A stretch of 64,000 nucleotides of DNA from Norana najaformis (lineage: Eukaryota; Annelida; Clitellata; Crassiclitellata; Hormogastridae). Both the position numbers and the translations under genes were made by a program. The stretch is from assembly GCA_964023275.1 (NCBI GenBank), contig OZ029913.1, positions 46,255,976 to 46,319,975 on the forward strand, given 5' to 3'. Positions 34,338 through 45,714 of the stretch are shown one piece after another; within the stretch, counting starts at the first letter, position 1, and the number at the start of each line of letters is the position of its first letter. Under the pieces are notes generated by a model, which ran no database searches, had not been told where the DNA came from, and worked only from the letters and a program-made list of their open reading frames with translations.

Positions 34338-34556
34338 AGACTGGCGTAGTTAGCTACATCAGGAAGCGCGTAGGCCAAGGAAGCCTCGGTGCGTGAGGAT
34401 CCCAGGTTCGCGTCCCGGTCGTGGCTTATTTCGGAGATTTGAATCTCGGGATAGTACGGTCCGTGCGCGGGGACCTTAAATGGCGTGTAGCGATGGTGAA
34501 GGATCTCACCCGTGCGCGGGTGGAGGCCATATGGCCGCTATAGAAAAACGTGTACA
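34338..34556 (+). mobile_element. tRNA-derived SINE
   Basis: An A box TGGCGTAGTTAG (34342-34353) matches the Pol III consensus at 11 of 12 positions, and a B box GGTTCGCGTCC (34405-34415) differs from GGTTCGANNCC at one. The body of about 140 bp is GC-rich and unlike its surroundings. It interrupts LINE copy B. The boxes are better kept than in the SINE at 10.6-10.9 kb, so it is younger. Its exact ends are uncertain. Confidence 0.7.
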
Positions 34557-34559
34557 ATT

Positions 34560-34695
34560 TACAATAGTTGGGTGCCATCAGCATATAGGTAATGGTCAAC
34601 TGAGGATGCTTTAGTGAGTGAACTGAGTGGGGTAGTGTAAGGGATAAAGAGAAGAGGTCCAAGAACGGAGCCTTGGGGAACTTCACAAGTGAGAG
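34560..34695 (-). mobile_element. RT-core piece of LINE copy B
   Basis: The minus frame reads SVHSLKHPQLTITYMLMAPN then YCKLYTF, a decayed form of the HQLTYYLYADGTQLL-type RT core. It continues copy B on the other side of the SINE. Confidence 0.6.
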
Positions 34696-34789
34696 GGCAT
34701 GATTGAGAAGAGACTTCCAAAGTTTTAACGGAGAAAGAACGGAAGGTTATTCAGAAGAGACGCCGAAATGTTAGAAAGTATAGATTATA

Positions 34790-35335
34790 AAAATAAAGCG
34801 CAGACGCCTCGACGCTGATTCTCTGCTCCATGAAACTTGGCTCAACTTGACCTTAACATACAAACAGATACTCGGAACTATAGGCCTACTGCACAAAAAT
34901 TCTGCGATTTGTCTGGCTGTGATCTTTTGCAGCACGTCTCTTTTCTAGCTCATGACATGACATGGGTCATACACTTGATCTCTATGTAACCCCATCCAAT
35001 TGTTCTGCTGTTAAAAATATCCCTTCTTCTGAGTTCTTTTTGTTCGACCACCCTGCCATTACTGCTGAGATACCCTTTCATCATGAGCCACCTTCCACTT
35101 ACTCTTTCATCAATTACCGGTCTCGGAAAGTGCTCAACAATTCAGACTTCAACGCTGACATCCTCGCATCTTCCCTGTGCTTGTGCCCAACACAGACAGC
35201 TACCGTGTCTGAAATCCTGGATAAACATATTCCTGCGACGTCAAAGAGGATTGCTGCAAGCCCTTGTATAGCCGAGATATTGGCATATCAGATAGGAAGT
35301 TGGACCACACGTTTCGATTTTTGAGTTTGAATTCT
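34790..35335 (+). mobile_element. LINE endonuclease fragment
   Basis: The plus frame (34962-35324) reads MGHTLDLYVTPSNCSAVKNI, FDHPAITAEIPFHHEP and VSEILDKHIPATSKRIAASP, the end of a CR1/L2-like endonuclease and the linker before RT. The same motifs occur at the left edge of the window on the minus strand. Confidence 0.78.
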
Positions 35336-35880
35336 ACTGATAAAGTAGGCTTTTAAACACGTTTTACTTTAACTTGAATTCATAAATTTATAGGTAATAG
35401 TAGTTTTGCGTTGTTTAAAGGGAATTATCGTACTTGTTATCTTAACCTGTTAACACTTGCAATTTAAGAAATAATTTGACCAGCCTCTTCTTTTCCGCCA
35501 TTACCTCTCATTTGTTTATTCCGCATTTCCGTTACTTACAGCAGACCTCGACTTTTCTATTAGCAGAAACCTAACATAGCTCCAAAACAAACAGACCTGG
35601 CAGCCTTTAACTTATGATTCGGAGCAAAAGCTGAAGATTTCGAAACTTGTCATCTATGCGTTTTCGGACTTGCCTTTTTATGCTCATTAACAATTCCACC
35701 TGGCTTCGCAAAAGATGTCCTTGATACATTTCTTCAAAGTAGCATGACGCTGTGCATGACAGGCCTACATTTATCGTTGTCCTTTGCTGTTCTCTATCAC
35801 ACCTGAGTAATCCATCACCTCGTAATTAGCCTATTGGAAGAAACTCAGCTATTTTATTTCACCATCCTTCTCACGTCTAC
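35336..35880. other. No recognised gene
   Basis: No ORF or repeat could be classified. Confidence 0.45.
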
Positions 35881-36240
35881 TCTTTTTATCTCATGCAACT
35901 GGCCATGTCTAAAATACCCACATGCTTTTTCATAACGCGATCTGTTCCTTCATCGTCCTCTCTTCTCTCAAAACCCACATCTGGGTCCAAAACTCATCAG
36001 AGTTGCCTGTCGTTAATTTATCTTCTGCCGCTTCTTTTTGGTGACATTGAACTAAACCTTAGTCTTTGCCATCTTGAAACAATAAATTTCTCTCATATTA
36101 ACATCCATTCTATCACGAATAAATCTTCTTCTCTTCAAAACTACATCTCGGATCATCAGGTTAGGGTTATTCTCGCTTTCAATGACACTTGGCTCAACTT
36201 TGCCTCAGTATACACATAGATACTTTGAACTATAGGCCCT
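35880..36240 (+). mobile_element. LINE endonuclease N-terminal fragment
   Basis: The plus frame (35893-36219) reads LETINFSHINIHSITNKSSS then LQNYISDHQVRVILAFNDTW and LNF, the first strands of an AP endonuclease domain (N-I-HSI, ETWL-type motif). A closely related ACTTGGCTCAACTT run lies at 34843, so this N-terminal piece lies downstream of its C-terminal partner and the two are rearranged. Confidence 0.72.
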
Positions 36241-36507
36241 ATATATAGGCCTACACCCAGGGGCCCGGGAAGTGTTTAAAAGTTGTGTGAGCCAACCTCA
36301 GTCAAGTATAGACCTAAGGTGGATAAAATTATACATTATATTCGATATAATCTACAAGAATATTTTTTAAATTTTTTTCAACCACTGGAAAAGTTTATTA
36401 TACACTCGATACACTCGAATAGGAAACTTTTAGTCTTCACGAGCCGTATATTTAAAAAAAAATATTTCGTCACTTGCAAAATTTGTGACTTAGTATCAGA
36501 GAATACA

Positions 36508-36650
36508 GTGGCAGATCCAGAAGGTTTATGAGGGGGCCAAATGGGCGTCTGGGGTCAAGCTCCAGTGGGGTCCAGAGGAAAGCCGATGGTCAGGATTAGA
36601 GGGGCAAAGCCCTTTTGAAGCTGAGAGTTTTACATAGCTATTAATTTTAA
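36508..36650. mobile_element. Possible TIR element end
   Basis: The run ACAGTGGCAGATCCAGAAGG begins a G-rich stretch (GGGGCC, CCAGTGGGGTCCAG). A matching inverted end, GGATCCGCCACTG, lies at 42357-42369, so an older element could span 36508-42369 with the hAT-Charlie element inside. The flanking 8 bp do not match, but TA borders both ends. This is tentative. Confidence 0.35.
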
Positions 36651-36726
36651 TATATATTATATATATTAAAGTTAATAGCTAGGCCTATATAGTTCAACCT
36701 GGTTGTGGTATTTGTACTTTGTTCCA

Positions 36727-37065
36727 TATCATAATCGTAATCTCGAGATTTCTACAGCGCCCAACGAAAGCCAAGTCGCGGGAACCAGCTTATTCACAGG
36801 CGACCACTCGAAACAAAATCAATAGGCAAAAGGGTTCGGTTACAGATCAAGATCCAGGAGTCAGGCATTATTAGACAGTCGAACGGCTACTGTGGATAGT
36901 GCTTGAAATTGTTTGCTAAATCCGCATTCGGTTCCATGTCAAGATCCAAAACTCGGGCAGAGAGACAGCGTTGCAGCTACGCTGGGTTGTGTTTGGGATT
37001 GGAGCAGAAAGAGAGCTAAGAGGAAGGATAGGATCTGTGAAAGAGGAATGTACTGCCAGGCTTGC
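36727..37065 (-). mobile_element. LINE copy C, 3' end only
   Basis: The run CGTAATCTCGAGATTTCTAC, then AGCGCCCAACGAAAGCCAAG and GGGAACCAGCTTATTCACAG, matches the 3' ends of copies A and B. It has about 330 bp of 3' UTR, with an internal partial repeat, and no coding sequence. Confidence 0.75.
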
Positions 37066-37669
37066 CTGATACAACTTATGATTTAAATTTATTTATTAAA
37101 CGGTAAATTCAACAAATTAAATGATAAGTTATTGAAAGTCGACACTTCAGTTTGGACGGAAACAGATGAGTTTGGACGGAGAATAGATGGCCATATTGCA
37201 AGTACTAGCTAGAACAGTGCTTCCCAGCATGTGTGCAGCGAGCACGGTAGAAGTGTGCCGTGGCCGAATGTCGGAAATCGAAAGTTTTAAATGACAATAA
37301 TATTACTCAATCAGACTATAAGCGCTGTCCCAGAATGTTAAATTAGTCCAATTTCTACAGTACAATTTCTTACCAGGCTGATTTAGCTGTATTTGAATCG
37401 GCATAGACCACCACGTGTTACGTCTACTATCCGATGAATTATCTTACTTATTTACTCTATGACATCATCGTTAGTAAGCTTAATGATTACGCGTGTTTGC
37501 ATCATAGTATTTTGGAAAGTTGTCGACAAATATGTGTTAATGCTAAATTTCATCTTTACGATAAAACTACATCGTTATTGCAGTATTTATAATTTTAATT
37601 CTACGGAAATTAGCTTTTTTCTGCACGGAAATGGCCGACTGTGGTGAAAGTCGTAAACGAAGCAACATG

Positions 37670-38095
37670 GATGCTAACAACCAGAGACTGGACTAGTATG
37701 CAAGACTCTACATTTCAACCAGCCTCACTATCTTCACTCTGTACTGACTTCCAAGACTTACCTCCACTCTACCAGGTCTTCTAGCTGTTTAAATCAGACT
37801 ATTCCGTGGACAAGAACAGCTCTTGGCAGGCGTGCCTTCTCTGTTTCTGGCCCTAGACTCTGGAACTCTCTTCCGTCTTCAGAATAGAGCAGAAATTCTG
37901 TTTCTGCCTTCAGAACTCGACTGAAAACTTATCTTTTCCTGAACTCATTTCCTCCGTAGGCTGTCTCTGTGACTTCTGGACTCATCTCTGGCTTTTCGAC
38001 CCGGACTCACCATGGACTTTGGCCTGGACAACGATTTTGTTTAGCACGACCATCGACTGATGCCTCGAGCATTATTACAGTGGCGCTATAGAAGT
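37670..38095 (+). mobile_element. CR1/L2-like LINE 3' end inside the hAT element
   Basis: The plus strand reads QTIPWTRTALGRRAFSVSGP then RLWNSLPSSE at about 37795-37885, the conserved LINE C-terminus, then a 3' UTR with GCGCTATAGAAG near 38082. It falls just before the BED-finger start of the transposase, so it probably split the first coding part. Confidence 0.75.
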
Positions 38096-38116
38096 TTTTA
38101 GATTACATTAGAGACA

Positions 38117-39620
38117 ATGACAGTAATGCAGATAGGAGCAATGTTGCTAAAACGAAAGCAATTTGACGATACCAAGAAAGTTATTTGGATTATGGATTTA
38201 CATAATTATGTTAATAAGCAAGGCATTCCACTGCCACTATGTGTAATATGCGGGGACGTTCTCGCAAATGAAGCTATGGTACCAAGCAAGATGCAATGCC
38301 ATTTACAAACAAAGCAGCAGAATCACATAGGGAAGTATAAGACATATTTTAGACGTATACTGGACGATCAACAGAAACAAGCGCAGTTTTTTGTTAAGCT
38401 TCATTCAGTGACAGATAAGGCTCAGCTGGCTAGCTTTCAAGTCGCAGAGCTAGTGGCCAAAAGAATGAAACCAAACAATATTGTAGAATCTTGGATTATG
38501 CCTGCATGCAGGGTGATGGTAAAACAATGCTTGGTGAAGATGCCAAAAAATTATATATAAAATGCCATCGTCAAATAATATCGTTTCCAGACGGATTGAA
38601 ATGATGTCAGATTATATTAGCAATAACGTCTGTAGTTTACTCCAGGCCTCTAAACGATTTGCTCTGCAGACTGACGAATCTACAGATGCAAGCGGAAAAT
38701 CGCAGCTAATGGCTTTCGTAAAGTTTCAAATGGTACAGAAATGTTGGAACAATTTTTGTTTTGCAAGGAACTTATTAAAACAAAAGGGGAAGACATCTTC
38801 AACTGTGTGTCAGTGTTTTTCAGCCAGAACGGTTTGTTGTGGGAATGGTGTGTTGCTGTGTGCACGGATGGTGCTCCGTCTATCACCGGAAATGTGCGTG
38901 GTTTTGTAATTCTTGCAAAAGGCGAAAATCCAAACATTATCACAACGCACTATTTTATTCACAGAGAAGCACTTGTAAGCAAGACAATGGGTACCGACCT
39001 TCAGTCAGTATTAGATCAAGTCGTTAAAATGGTTAACTCCATTAAAGTTCGACCAGTCAAGTGTAGACTTTTTGAGAAATTGTGCAAGGACATGGGATCA
39101 GAACATTTTACACTGTTGACGCATACAGATATAAGGTCGTTATCGAAAGGTAAAGTTCTATCAACGGTGTACCAGTTGAGAGATGAGCTTCGCCAGTTTT
39201 TTCTTACTCCGCTCGTTAACAGTTACTTTGTGACATTTTTAATGATCCTGCTTGGTGCAGTAAACTTGCATACCTCGTTGACATTTTTGAAATGTTGAAT
39301 GCACTGAATTCGAGTATGCAGGGCAACGATTCAAGCATACTGTCTGTTACTGACAAGCTTCAAGCTTAAATTTAATAGACTTCTTGATTATGACAGAGAA
39401 TGAATACACCTTGTTAGGTGCCAAAGCTGTCGGCATACTGTTGTCCTTCTGCACTACTTACCTGTGTGAAAAGGCATTATCAGGAACGACACAAATCAAA
39501 ACGAAACACAGAGGGTATTTACAGTCAGTTGAAAATGACTTACGAGTGTGCTTGTCAACCGCCGTTCAACCTCGTGTTGACACAATTTCACATTCCCTGC
39601 AAAGTCAACCGTCCCATTAG
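38117..39620 (+). pseudogene. hAT-Charlie transposase (SCAND3/ZBED5-like), frameshifted
   Basis: The parts in order are: a BED-type zinc finger (PLCVICGDVLANEAMVPSKM and a downstream HLQTKQQNH, 38220-38330); the start of the catalytic region (QLASFQVAELVAKRMKPNNI, then ISNNVCSLLQASKRFALQTD and ESTDASGKSQLMAFVKFQ, 38420-38730); the second catalytic block (WCVAVCTDGAPSITGNVRGF, 38850-38910); TTHYFIHREALVSKTMG and the helical middle (38940-39290); and the C-terminal dimerisation motif (ILLSFCTTYLCEKALSGTTQ, then SVENDLRVCLSTAVQPRVD, 39430-39590). A stop near 38560, frameshifts near 38745 and 39230, and a deletion near 39370 disable it. Family proteins are about 600-700 residues and nuclear. Confidence 0.92.
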
Positions 39621-39814
39621 CCATGGTTTCTCATTCTGGTTTGTAGTCTGCTTTTAATTAATTTGTCCCGGTTATCTGGTTTTTAAAACAACGGCTGACA
39701 ATTCCTGATTATCAATACTGACGTCGACATAATGACATTGTTTTATCATTAATACACAGTTATAGACACAAAACATTGTAGCTTAGTGGATAAATAAACG
39801 TTGCTTTATGTAAA

Positions 39815-41560
39815 ATGATAGTGCAGGTCCTGATGATATTGACCCTTGTATAGCAAGTCCAAATTTGCATGCTGTAGCGGCTCCCTTATCCCAAATTATT
39901 AATTGTTCGTTCTCTACTGAAATTGTCCCATTAAGTCTGAAAGGTGCAAAAGTGGTACTAATTATCGACCAATTTCTATTTTACCATCCTTCTCCAAAAT
40001 CTTTGAAAAACTAATGTATCATAGACTATATAGTTATATAACAAAAATGAATATTTTATACCACCAACAATATGGATTTCGGGTGGGCCACTCCACATCA
40101 GTGTCATTGTTAACTATATGCAGGATAAAATATCTCAAGCTATTGATAATAATGAATTCTCAATAGGTATTTTCTTCGATTTTGCAAAGGCCTTTGATAC
40201 TGTTGATCATAGTATCCTGTTGAAAAAGCTTGAAAACTATGGTGTTCATGACACTCCACTTCGTTGGTTTAATAGTTATCTTGATCATAGACAGCAACAA
40301 GTTATTTGCAATGGTGTTTTATCACATAGGCCTATAAAATCTATAAGATGTGGGGTTCCACAAGGATCTAATTTGGGCCCATTGTTGTTTCTACTTTATA
40401 TTAATGATCTACCCAATTCTTCTTGTTTACTACATTTCATTCTTTTTGCTGATGATACTAATGTTTTTTATCCCATAAATCCTTAAACACATTGTTAGAG
40501 ATTATTAATATAGAACTAATATCTGTAGCTAACTGGTTTAGGGCTAATCGTTTATCGTTGAACTTATCTAAAACTTGCTACATTTTGTTTAGTTCCTACA
40601 GAAAGCCACTCCTACATCAAAGTATGTCTGTTTCAATTGGCAGTATACCTATCTCTCAAATTAAGTCATCTAAGTTTCTTGGTGTTTATCTTGATGAGCA
40701 TTTAACTTGGAATGAGCACGTAAAGCATATATCAACTAAAATTGCTAAAAACGTTGGAGTACTATCACGTATTAGTCATGTCTTACCTCTAGTCATACGT
40801 ATAAATTTATATTATTAACTCATTTATCCCTATTTATCTTACAGTAATGTTGCATGGGCATCTAATTATCCATCCCGGCTAAAGAGACTTGTTCTGGTTC
40901 AAAAACGAGTTGTCCGCATAATATTAGGTAGATCTCCTTATTCTTTTTCGGAAAAGAATTTTCATGACCTTGATATTTTGAAACTTGATCAGATAAACAA
41001 ATTACAGATTGGTGAATTTATGTATAGGTTCGCACATAACTTACTTCCTTCTGCCTTCTCTGGTTATTTTTCATCCAACTTTGAGTACCACACTTATAAT
41101 ACCAGATCAAAGGATAATTATCATAGAAGTTATGCCCGTACAAACACTCATTTATTTTCTATTAAATGCGCTGGTCCTTCTTTATGGAACAGTTTATCTG
41201 ATGACATTCGTACTCTGCCCAATATTAAATTATTTAAACACCATATACGCGCATATCTGAATGAACTCAATAAGTGAATTAACGTGAATTACTTCATTCT
41301 GTTAGTTAAGTTTTTTTGGGTTCTTGTTACAAAGGTTCTGCTTGCTCAAGTCCAGTTGGACCATATGCCTGTTAAGTTGATTAATTATTTGTCATTTCAA
41401 ATAGCATTCCATTGATGTAGGCGTCCCTAATAAGCGGAACATGGTTCTTTTTGGGATTGCCTGTTGCATCCCACATGAATTTTTTAAAATGTAATATGTT
41501 ATATGCTGTTGTCTTTTTGTGGAGCAATAAAATGAAAATGAAAATGAAATAAGTGTATAT
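39815..41560 (+). mobile_element. Jockey-like LINE, RT and C-terminus, inside the hAT element
   Basis: Three plus frames cover the RT: IGIFFDFAKAFDTVDHSILL (first catalytic Asp), RCGVPQGSNLGPLLFLLYIN and LHFILFADDTNVFYPINP (40118-40486), then ANRLSLNLSKTCYILFSS and SSKFLGVYLDEHLTWNEHV (40492-40818), then GEFMYRFAHNLLPSAFSGYF and IKCAGPSLWNSLSDDIRTLP (40978-41277). Few frame breaks separate them, so it is one of the younger copies. The 3' end is AATAAAATGAAAATGAAAAT, an AAAATG-type tail, at 41527-41552. The 5' part with the endonuclease is missing. Confidence 0.9.
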
Positions 41561-41562
41561 AC

Positions 41563-41566
<4 letters not shown>

Positions 41567-41614
<48 letters not shown>
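41567..41614. repeat. (AT)n microsatellite
   Basis: About 24 AT units directly follow the LINE tail inside the hAT element. ORFs reading Ile-Tyr repeats through it are artefacts. Confidence 0.97.
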
Positions 41615-41617
<3 letters not shown>

Positions 41618-41739
41618 AGTACCATAAATATTGTGTGTCGTCTGGTCAATGGTTTTTAGGAAGGGTGCCGTGGTTGAAAAAAGGTTGGGAAGCACTGAGC
41701 TAGAAACAATTTATGATATATATAACAATTTACGATATA

Positions 41740-42370
41740 GGGGCCTATATATATATATATAGGCTATAGAAAAATGTGATAAAAATTAAATTATGCCAGA
41801 TCTACCTGCTCCCTCTGTCTTCATTTTCGTAAATGGCAGTGTCGTCTGTTTCAAACGCTTGGGATGTGGTTCTCCAGACATTTTCACTTATTTTGTATAA
41901 AATATATTTGACCAAAGACCGCTAAACGAATGTTGCCAGACATCCGATGACATCGATGAAAGATTGTTGTAGAGTTGAGCCATTTGTACAGTGTTACGAT
42001 TTTTATTTCGCCGGTGTGTACATTAACGTATAAAAGTTGCTTATGGCGTACAGTTGTAGGTTTAGGTTTACCTTTGGGTGAACCTAACCCTACACGGCGG
42101 AACTGTCCACTTCCCTAAGCGACACCAGGCGGGCTACACGGTGGAATGTTCCCATCGCGCCTAGTGACGTTTAGGCGGGTGAGGTCAGCGACACAGGATG
42201 AAGTAGCCTGGGAATGACACGTAGAATGGGGATATAAGCGGTGAATTACATATTTTATTTTCTTCATGAAAGATCACTTAGTGATCATCGCCTACTTCGG
42301 GAGGGGGACCACGTCCTATGCAAATATCAATGGAGGGTGGCCGGATTGGCCCCGTGGATCCGCCACTGTA
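41740..42370. other. Non-coding stretch with a tandem imperfect repeat and a TIR-like end
   Basis: CTACACGGCGGAACTGTCC (42090-42108) and CTACACGGTGGAATGTTCCC (42134-42153) start two diverged units of about 44 bp. The stretch ends in GGATCCGCCACTG, the possible partner of the end at 36508. No gene is seen. Confidence 0.4.
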
Positions 42371-43860
42371 TTTATCACTGTATTACACTAGTAAGTACAA
42401 GTTTTGTGCCTGGGTGGTGTCTTTGAATTTCTGCTCTATTCTGAAGACGGCTGCATCCTCTCCGAAGAAGTGGGTACGGGGGCTCAGGGCTGCGTGGCAT
42501 CGGGGGGGGGGGGGGGGGCGATGGGTGAAGGAAGGTCCGGATACGCGACAGCAGGTGCATTCTTGCCAGTCTGACGTTTGGAAGAATCCACCATGCAGAA
42601 GTAGCAATTGCTTGAGTGGTCAGTGGGTGTAATGGAAACCGAGGAGACGATGATGCGAAATACGGCCACAAATAGAGGACATTATATAAAACGATGAACA
42701 ATTAACTGTAGTATTTAGAACTAAATTAGTAGTAGATATGGGGCAGAAATATTTAAGCATGACTGATGCAAAAACTAAAGGACAACAGACAGAACAGACA
42801 GAGGAAAGAAGGCAGACAAAGGCACACAGACACGGCTCCAAAGGGCAACGCGTGCAGGCGAGGGGACTGGAAGGAGTGTGATCTGCAAGACAAATGGCAG
42901 AGCACTGGAATGCGAGCCATGATGATGCAGCGATGGAAGAGGGTAGATGGAAGGTCGATTGAAGTCTGCCGCTAGCAGACTACAGGAAAGGAAGCCGTGA
43001 TAATGGGGCGAGGCAGGAAGGGGAAGAAAGAATGCTTCTGATGTCTGCCGCCAGGAGCTGGAAGAAAGAATAAAAAAGGGAGTGAACAAGCGAGTCGGGG
43101 TTCACTCTCAGCGACGCGAGAACCGCGGAGCACTCTCAGCGACGTGCGAAAGAGGAATCCTGTCTCGGATGAAGCAAGCTGCAGCGACGGACAAACTGAC
43201 GAAACGGGTGCAGGAGAAAGAAGTTAGCAGTTGAGAGTGAAACTACAGTATGTCTAAGAACATCGTGACTTTGTAAATAGGTTGTAAATAGACTTGTTGT
43301 TAGAATAAAAAGCATCAATTGAACATTCTTCGTCAACGAAACAACACGCCAAGAAACCCCGAAGAGAAGCTAATATCACCGCTACCACCAACTAATGTTT
43401 TAAGACTGACCACTGACTAGTGTTTTAGATCGACTGCCAAACGTCTTTCTATACATTACGTCTCGTGACAACAGTCTTTTAAAACATTACAGTGGGTTCT
43501 CGCCAAATTCCTGAGATAACAAACTTCATAGCTCTCTTTTCCCCTCTGTACCATCCTGCAAAAGAACAAAATTAAATGGCGTTCATAAGAAAATAAATGT
43601 ATTTCAACCATGACTAATGTGTAAGACATTCTCGCAACATATTTTATATATCATATATTTGTTCAATAAATTTAAAATTTCCAAAAACTGAAATTACAAC
43701 ATTTCAAACTTTTAAAACTTTTATGACATAAAATGTTGCTATCTAAGCGAGTATCAATTGTCTATCCAGCGTTTTTTTGCAGTGCTCGCAGATGAAATAA
43801 AGTGCTCAGGGTTTGTCTTGATCCCCGACAAGCATGCCGAAATATGATTTGTATGCTTCA
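42371..43860. other. No recognised gene; contains a poly-G run
   Basis: A run of about 18 G lies at 42501-42518. ORFs on both strands are short and without domains. Two similar CACTCTCAGCGACG runs occur near 43104 and 43131. Confidence 0.45.
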
Positions 43861-44679
43861 CACATCTTAGCAATTGCTTCCGCGAGTACTTTTTCGCTCT
43901 TGTCTTGATAAATTGGCCGGTCTTGAGACGTACTTAAAGTCTAGATCTAGTCTCGGTCTCGAGGCAGAATGTCTCGAATCTCGCTTCGGTCTCGCCAGCA
44001 AGTCCCGAGACTCGGTGTTTGTGACAAGTTGGAAACAGCGAATACTGCCCATTGGTACTATCACAGTAGACCGTGTGTGTGTGTGTGTTTGTGTGTGTGT
44101 GTGCGTGGTGTACGGTGCCAGCAGAAGGATAGTTAACTCATCAGTGCGTAACTGCGATCACCTGTTGTGAGTTTCAAATTAGCATCTCTCTTTCAACACA
44201 CCATAACAACTTTAGTTTCCGTAACAGCGTTCAGCCTACATAACGTAATAGTCATACAGTAGCTATCTTTACGTGTTGTTAGCAGCAGAATCATTTCTAA
44301 CTACCAGTTTTAAACAATGAGAAGTAAGACTGCGTTCATTACAGTAGACGATTTATTTGTAGTTAAACTTATGCCATTTGGTTTCGCCTATTACCTGTCA
44401 ACGATCCAGCAATTCAAGATGCATTTAGAGAGATTTTAGACTTTTGAACTGGTCTGTCTTAAACGGTATTGGACATTTTGCTACATAATAATTTTTATTC
44501 AATCGCATGAGCATGATACCGTGTATATCTGAAGAAAGTCTTTGATCGTATTAGAAAGCCTAACTAGAGACTAAAACCCAACAGATATATAAGAAGACAC
44601 AGCATTCCTTGCACAAGACTCACAAAACTGAAAAATATATGTTCATTCGTTTCTGGGTTACACGAATGGCGAATTCGGA
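43861..44679. other. No recognised gene; (GT)n tract
   Basis: A (GT)n tract spans about 44071-44104. The stretch at 43915-44010 is rich in short GTCTCG/CGAGAC words in both orientations, suggesting a small folded repeat. No coding motif is seen. Confidence 0.4.
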
Positions 44680-44970
44680 ATGGCGCCAGACCACAAGAAA
44701 GCTCAGGCTATGGCTTATAATCCACTTTTGAAAACAGTCAAGCATGTGCGCCACGTGATTGCAACATACTCTTCTTTAATACTGCATTATCGCGTAAAAG
44801 GATTTCGCCCAAATAGCTTATCCTTCGAAGAGGCTGTTGAGAAAGGGCTACAAGTGCAAGTGGTCTTGCCAGCCTGCATTTGGTATTCTGCAGCAGAAGT
44901 AGATGGAACCGATCCCACTGTTTGGCGGCACTCCATTTTACAGGCTTTCATCGAACTTGATCGAACTTGA
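44680..44970 (+). CDS. Unassigned ORF, 96 codons
   Basis: The frame opens MAPDHKKAQAMAYNPLLKTV, continues with HVIATYSSLILHYRVKGF and FEEAVEKGLQVQVVLPACIW, and ends FIELDRT. Composition is balanced, without low-complexity sequence or LINE motifs, unlike most ORFs nearby. No family is recognised and no splice partners were found. It could be a chance ORF, a remnant of a mobile element or a small exon. Confidence 0.2.
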   Translation: MAPDHKKAQAMAYNPLLKTVKHVRHVIATYSSLILHYRVKGFRPNSLSFEEAVEKGLQVQVVLPACIWYSAAEVDGTDPTVWRHSILQAFIELDRT

Positions 44971-45565
44971 TTAGTACTTCACATTGGTTATTTAGCTAGA
45001 ACTTCAGTTAGCTGACAACATGTGATTTGTTATATACACACTTATAATTTTTAAATACTTCACAACAGCGCTGCCTAGCTAGTCTAAATTAAGAATGAAA
45101 ACTCGTAAGTAAGCACAGTGCTCAGATAACTATTCACCATTGGCTGGATCCCGCAGGCACACAAAGCCCAACCAATGAATTCCCAACCACAGCTGACAGA
45201 TCACATCATGTTCTTGCCCGTGCAGTCGCCTAAAGACCCGACTCCACCACCACATAACCCCAGTTCTCAAATCAGTTCATTGTCTTAAGATCTCTCAGCG
45301 CAACCGTCAGCAGCTCCAAAGCCAGGCTTGAAATAACCTGCAGCTTCATTTCCAACTGCCTCATTTTCTACTTCTGTGCGTAATATGGATGTATCCCTAT
45401 ACCAGGAATTGACTTTCTCTGAGTATGTAAAGACAATATGTCAAAGAGGATGCTATCATGTGCGTGATATCTACACTACACGACACTCGAGCTATCTCCT
45501 AACATTGCTTCTACCCTGATGTACATATTTATATGCACTAGAGTCAATGTCAGCTATGCAGGCCT
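44971..45565. other. No recognised gene
   Basis: Nothing could be classified here apart from the pyrimidine repeat that follows. Confidence 0.45.
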
Positions 45566-45709
45566 CTCTCTCTGTCTGTCTCTGTCTCTCTCTGTCTCTC
45601 TGTCTGTCTCTGTCTGTCTCTGTCTGTCTCTGTCTGTCTCTGTCTGTCTCTCTGTCTCTGTCTCTCTGTCTCTGTCTCTCCCTGTCTCTCTGTCTCTCTG
45701 TCTCTCTGC
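45566..45709. repeat. Pyrimidine-rich (TCTG/TCTC)n repeat
   Basis: A 144 bp run of CTGTCTCT-type units. Confidence 0.95.
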
Positions 45710-45714
45710 ATTAG

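Larger units (their letters stand above)
37215..41697 (+). mobile_element. hAT-Charlie transposon, complete ends, with two nested LINEs
   Basis: The left end CAGTGCTTCCCAGCATGTG and the reverse complement of the right end, CAGTGCTTCCCAACCTTTTT, are Charlie-type terminal inverted repeats. They are bounded by a perfect 8 bp target duplication AGCTAGAA (37207-37214 and 41698-41705). Inside lies a broken SCAND3/ZBED5-like transposase (38117-39620, plus). One LINE piece sits before it (about 37670-38095) and a jockey-like LINE after it (39815-41560). Without these insertions the element is about 2.3 kb. It cannot make an intact transposase. Confidence 0.9.

Noticed and set aside
41381-41695. Minus ORFs with Ile-Tyr repeats
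   Set aside because: They read through the (AT)n tract and the hAT right end.
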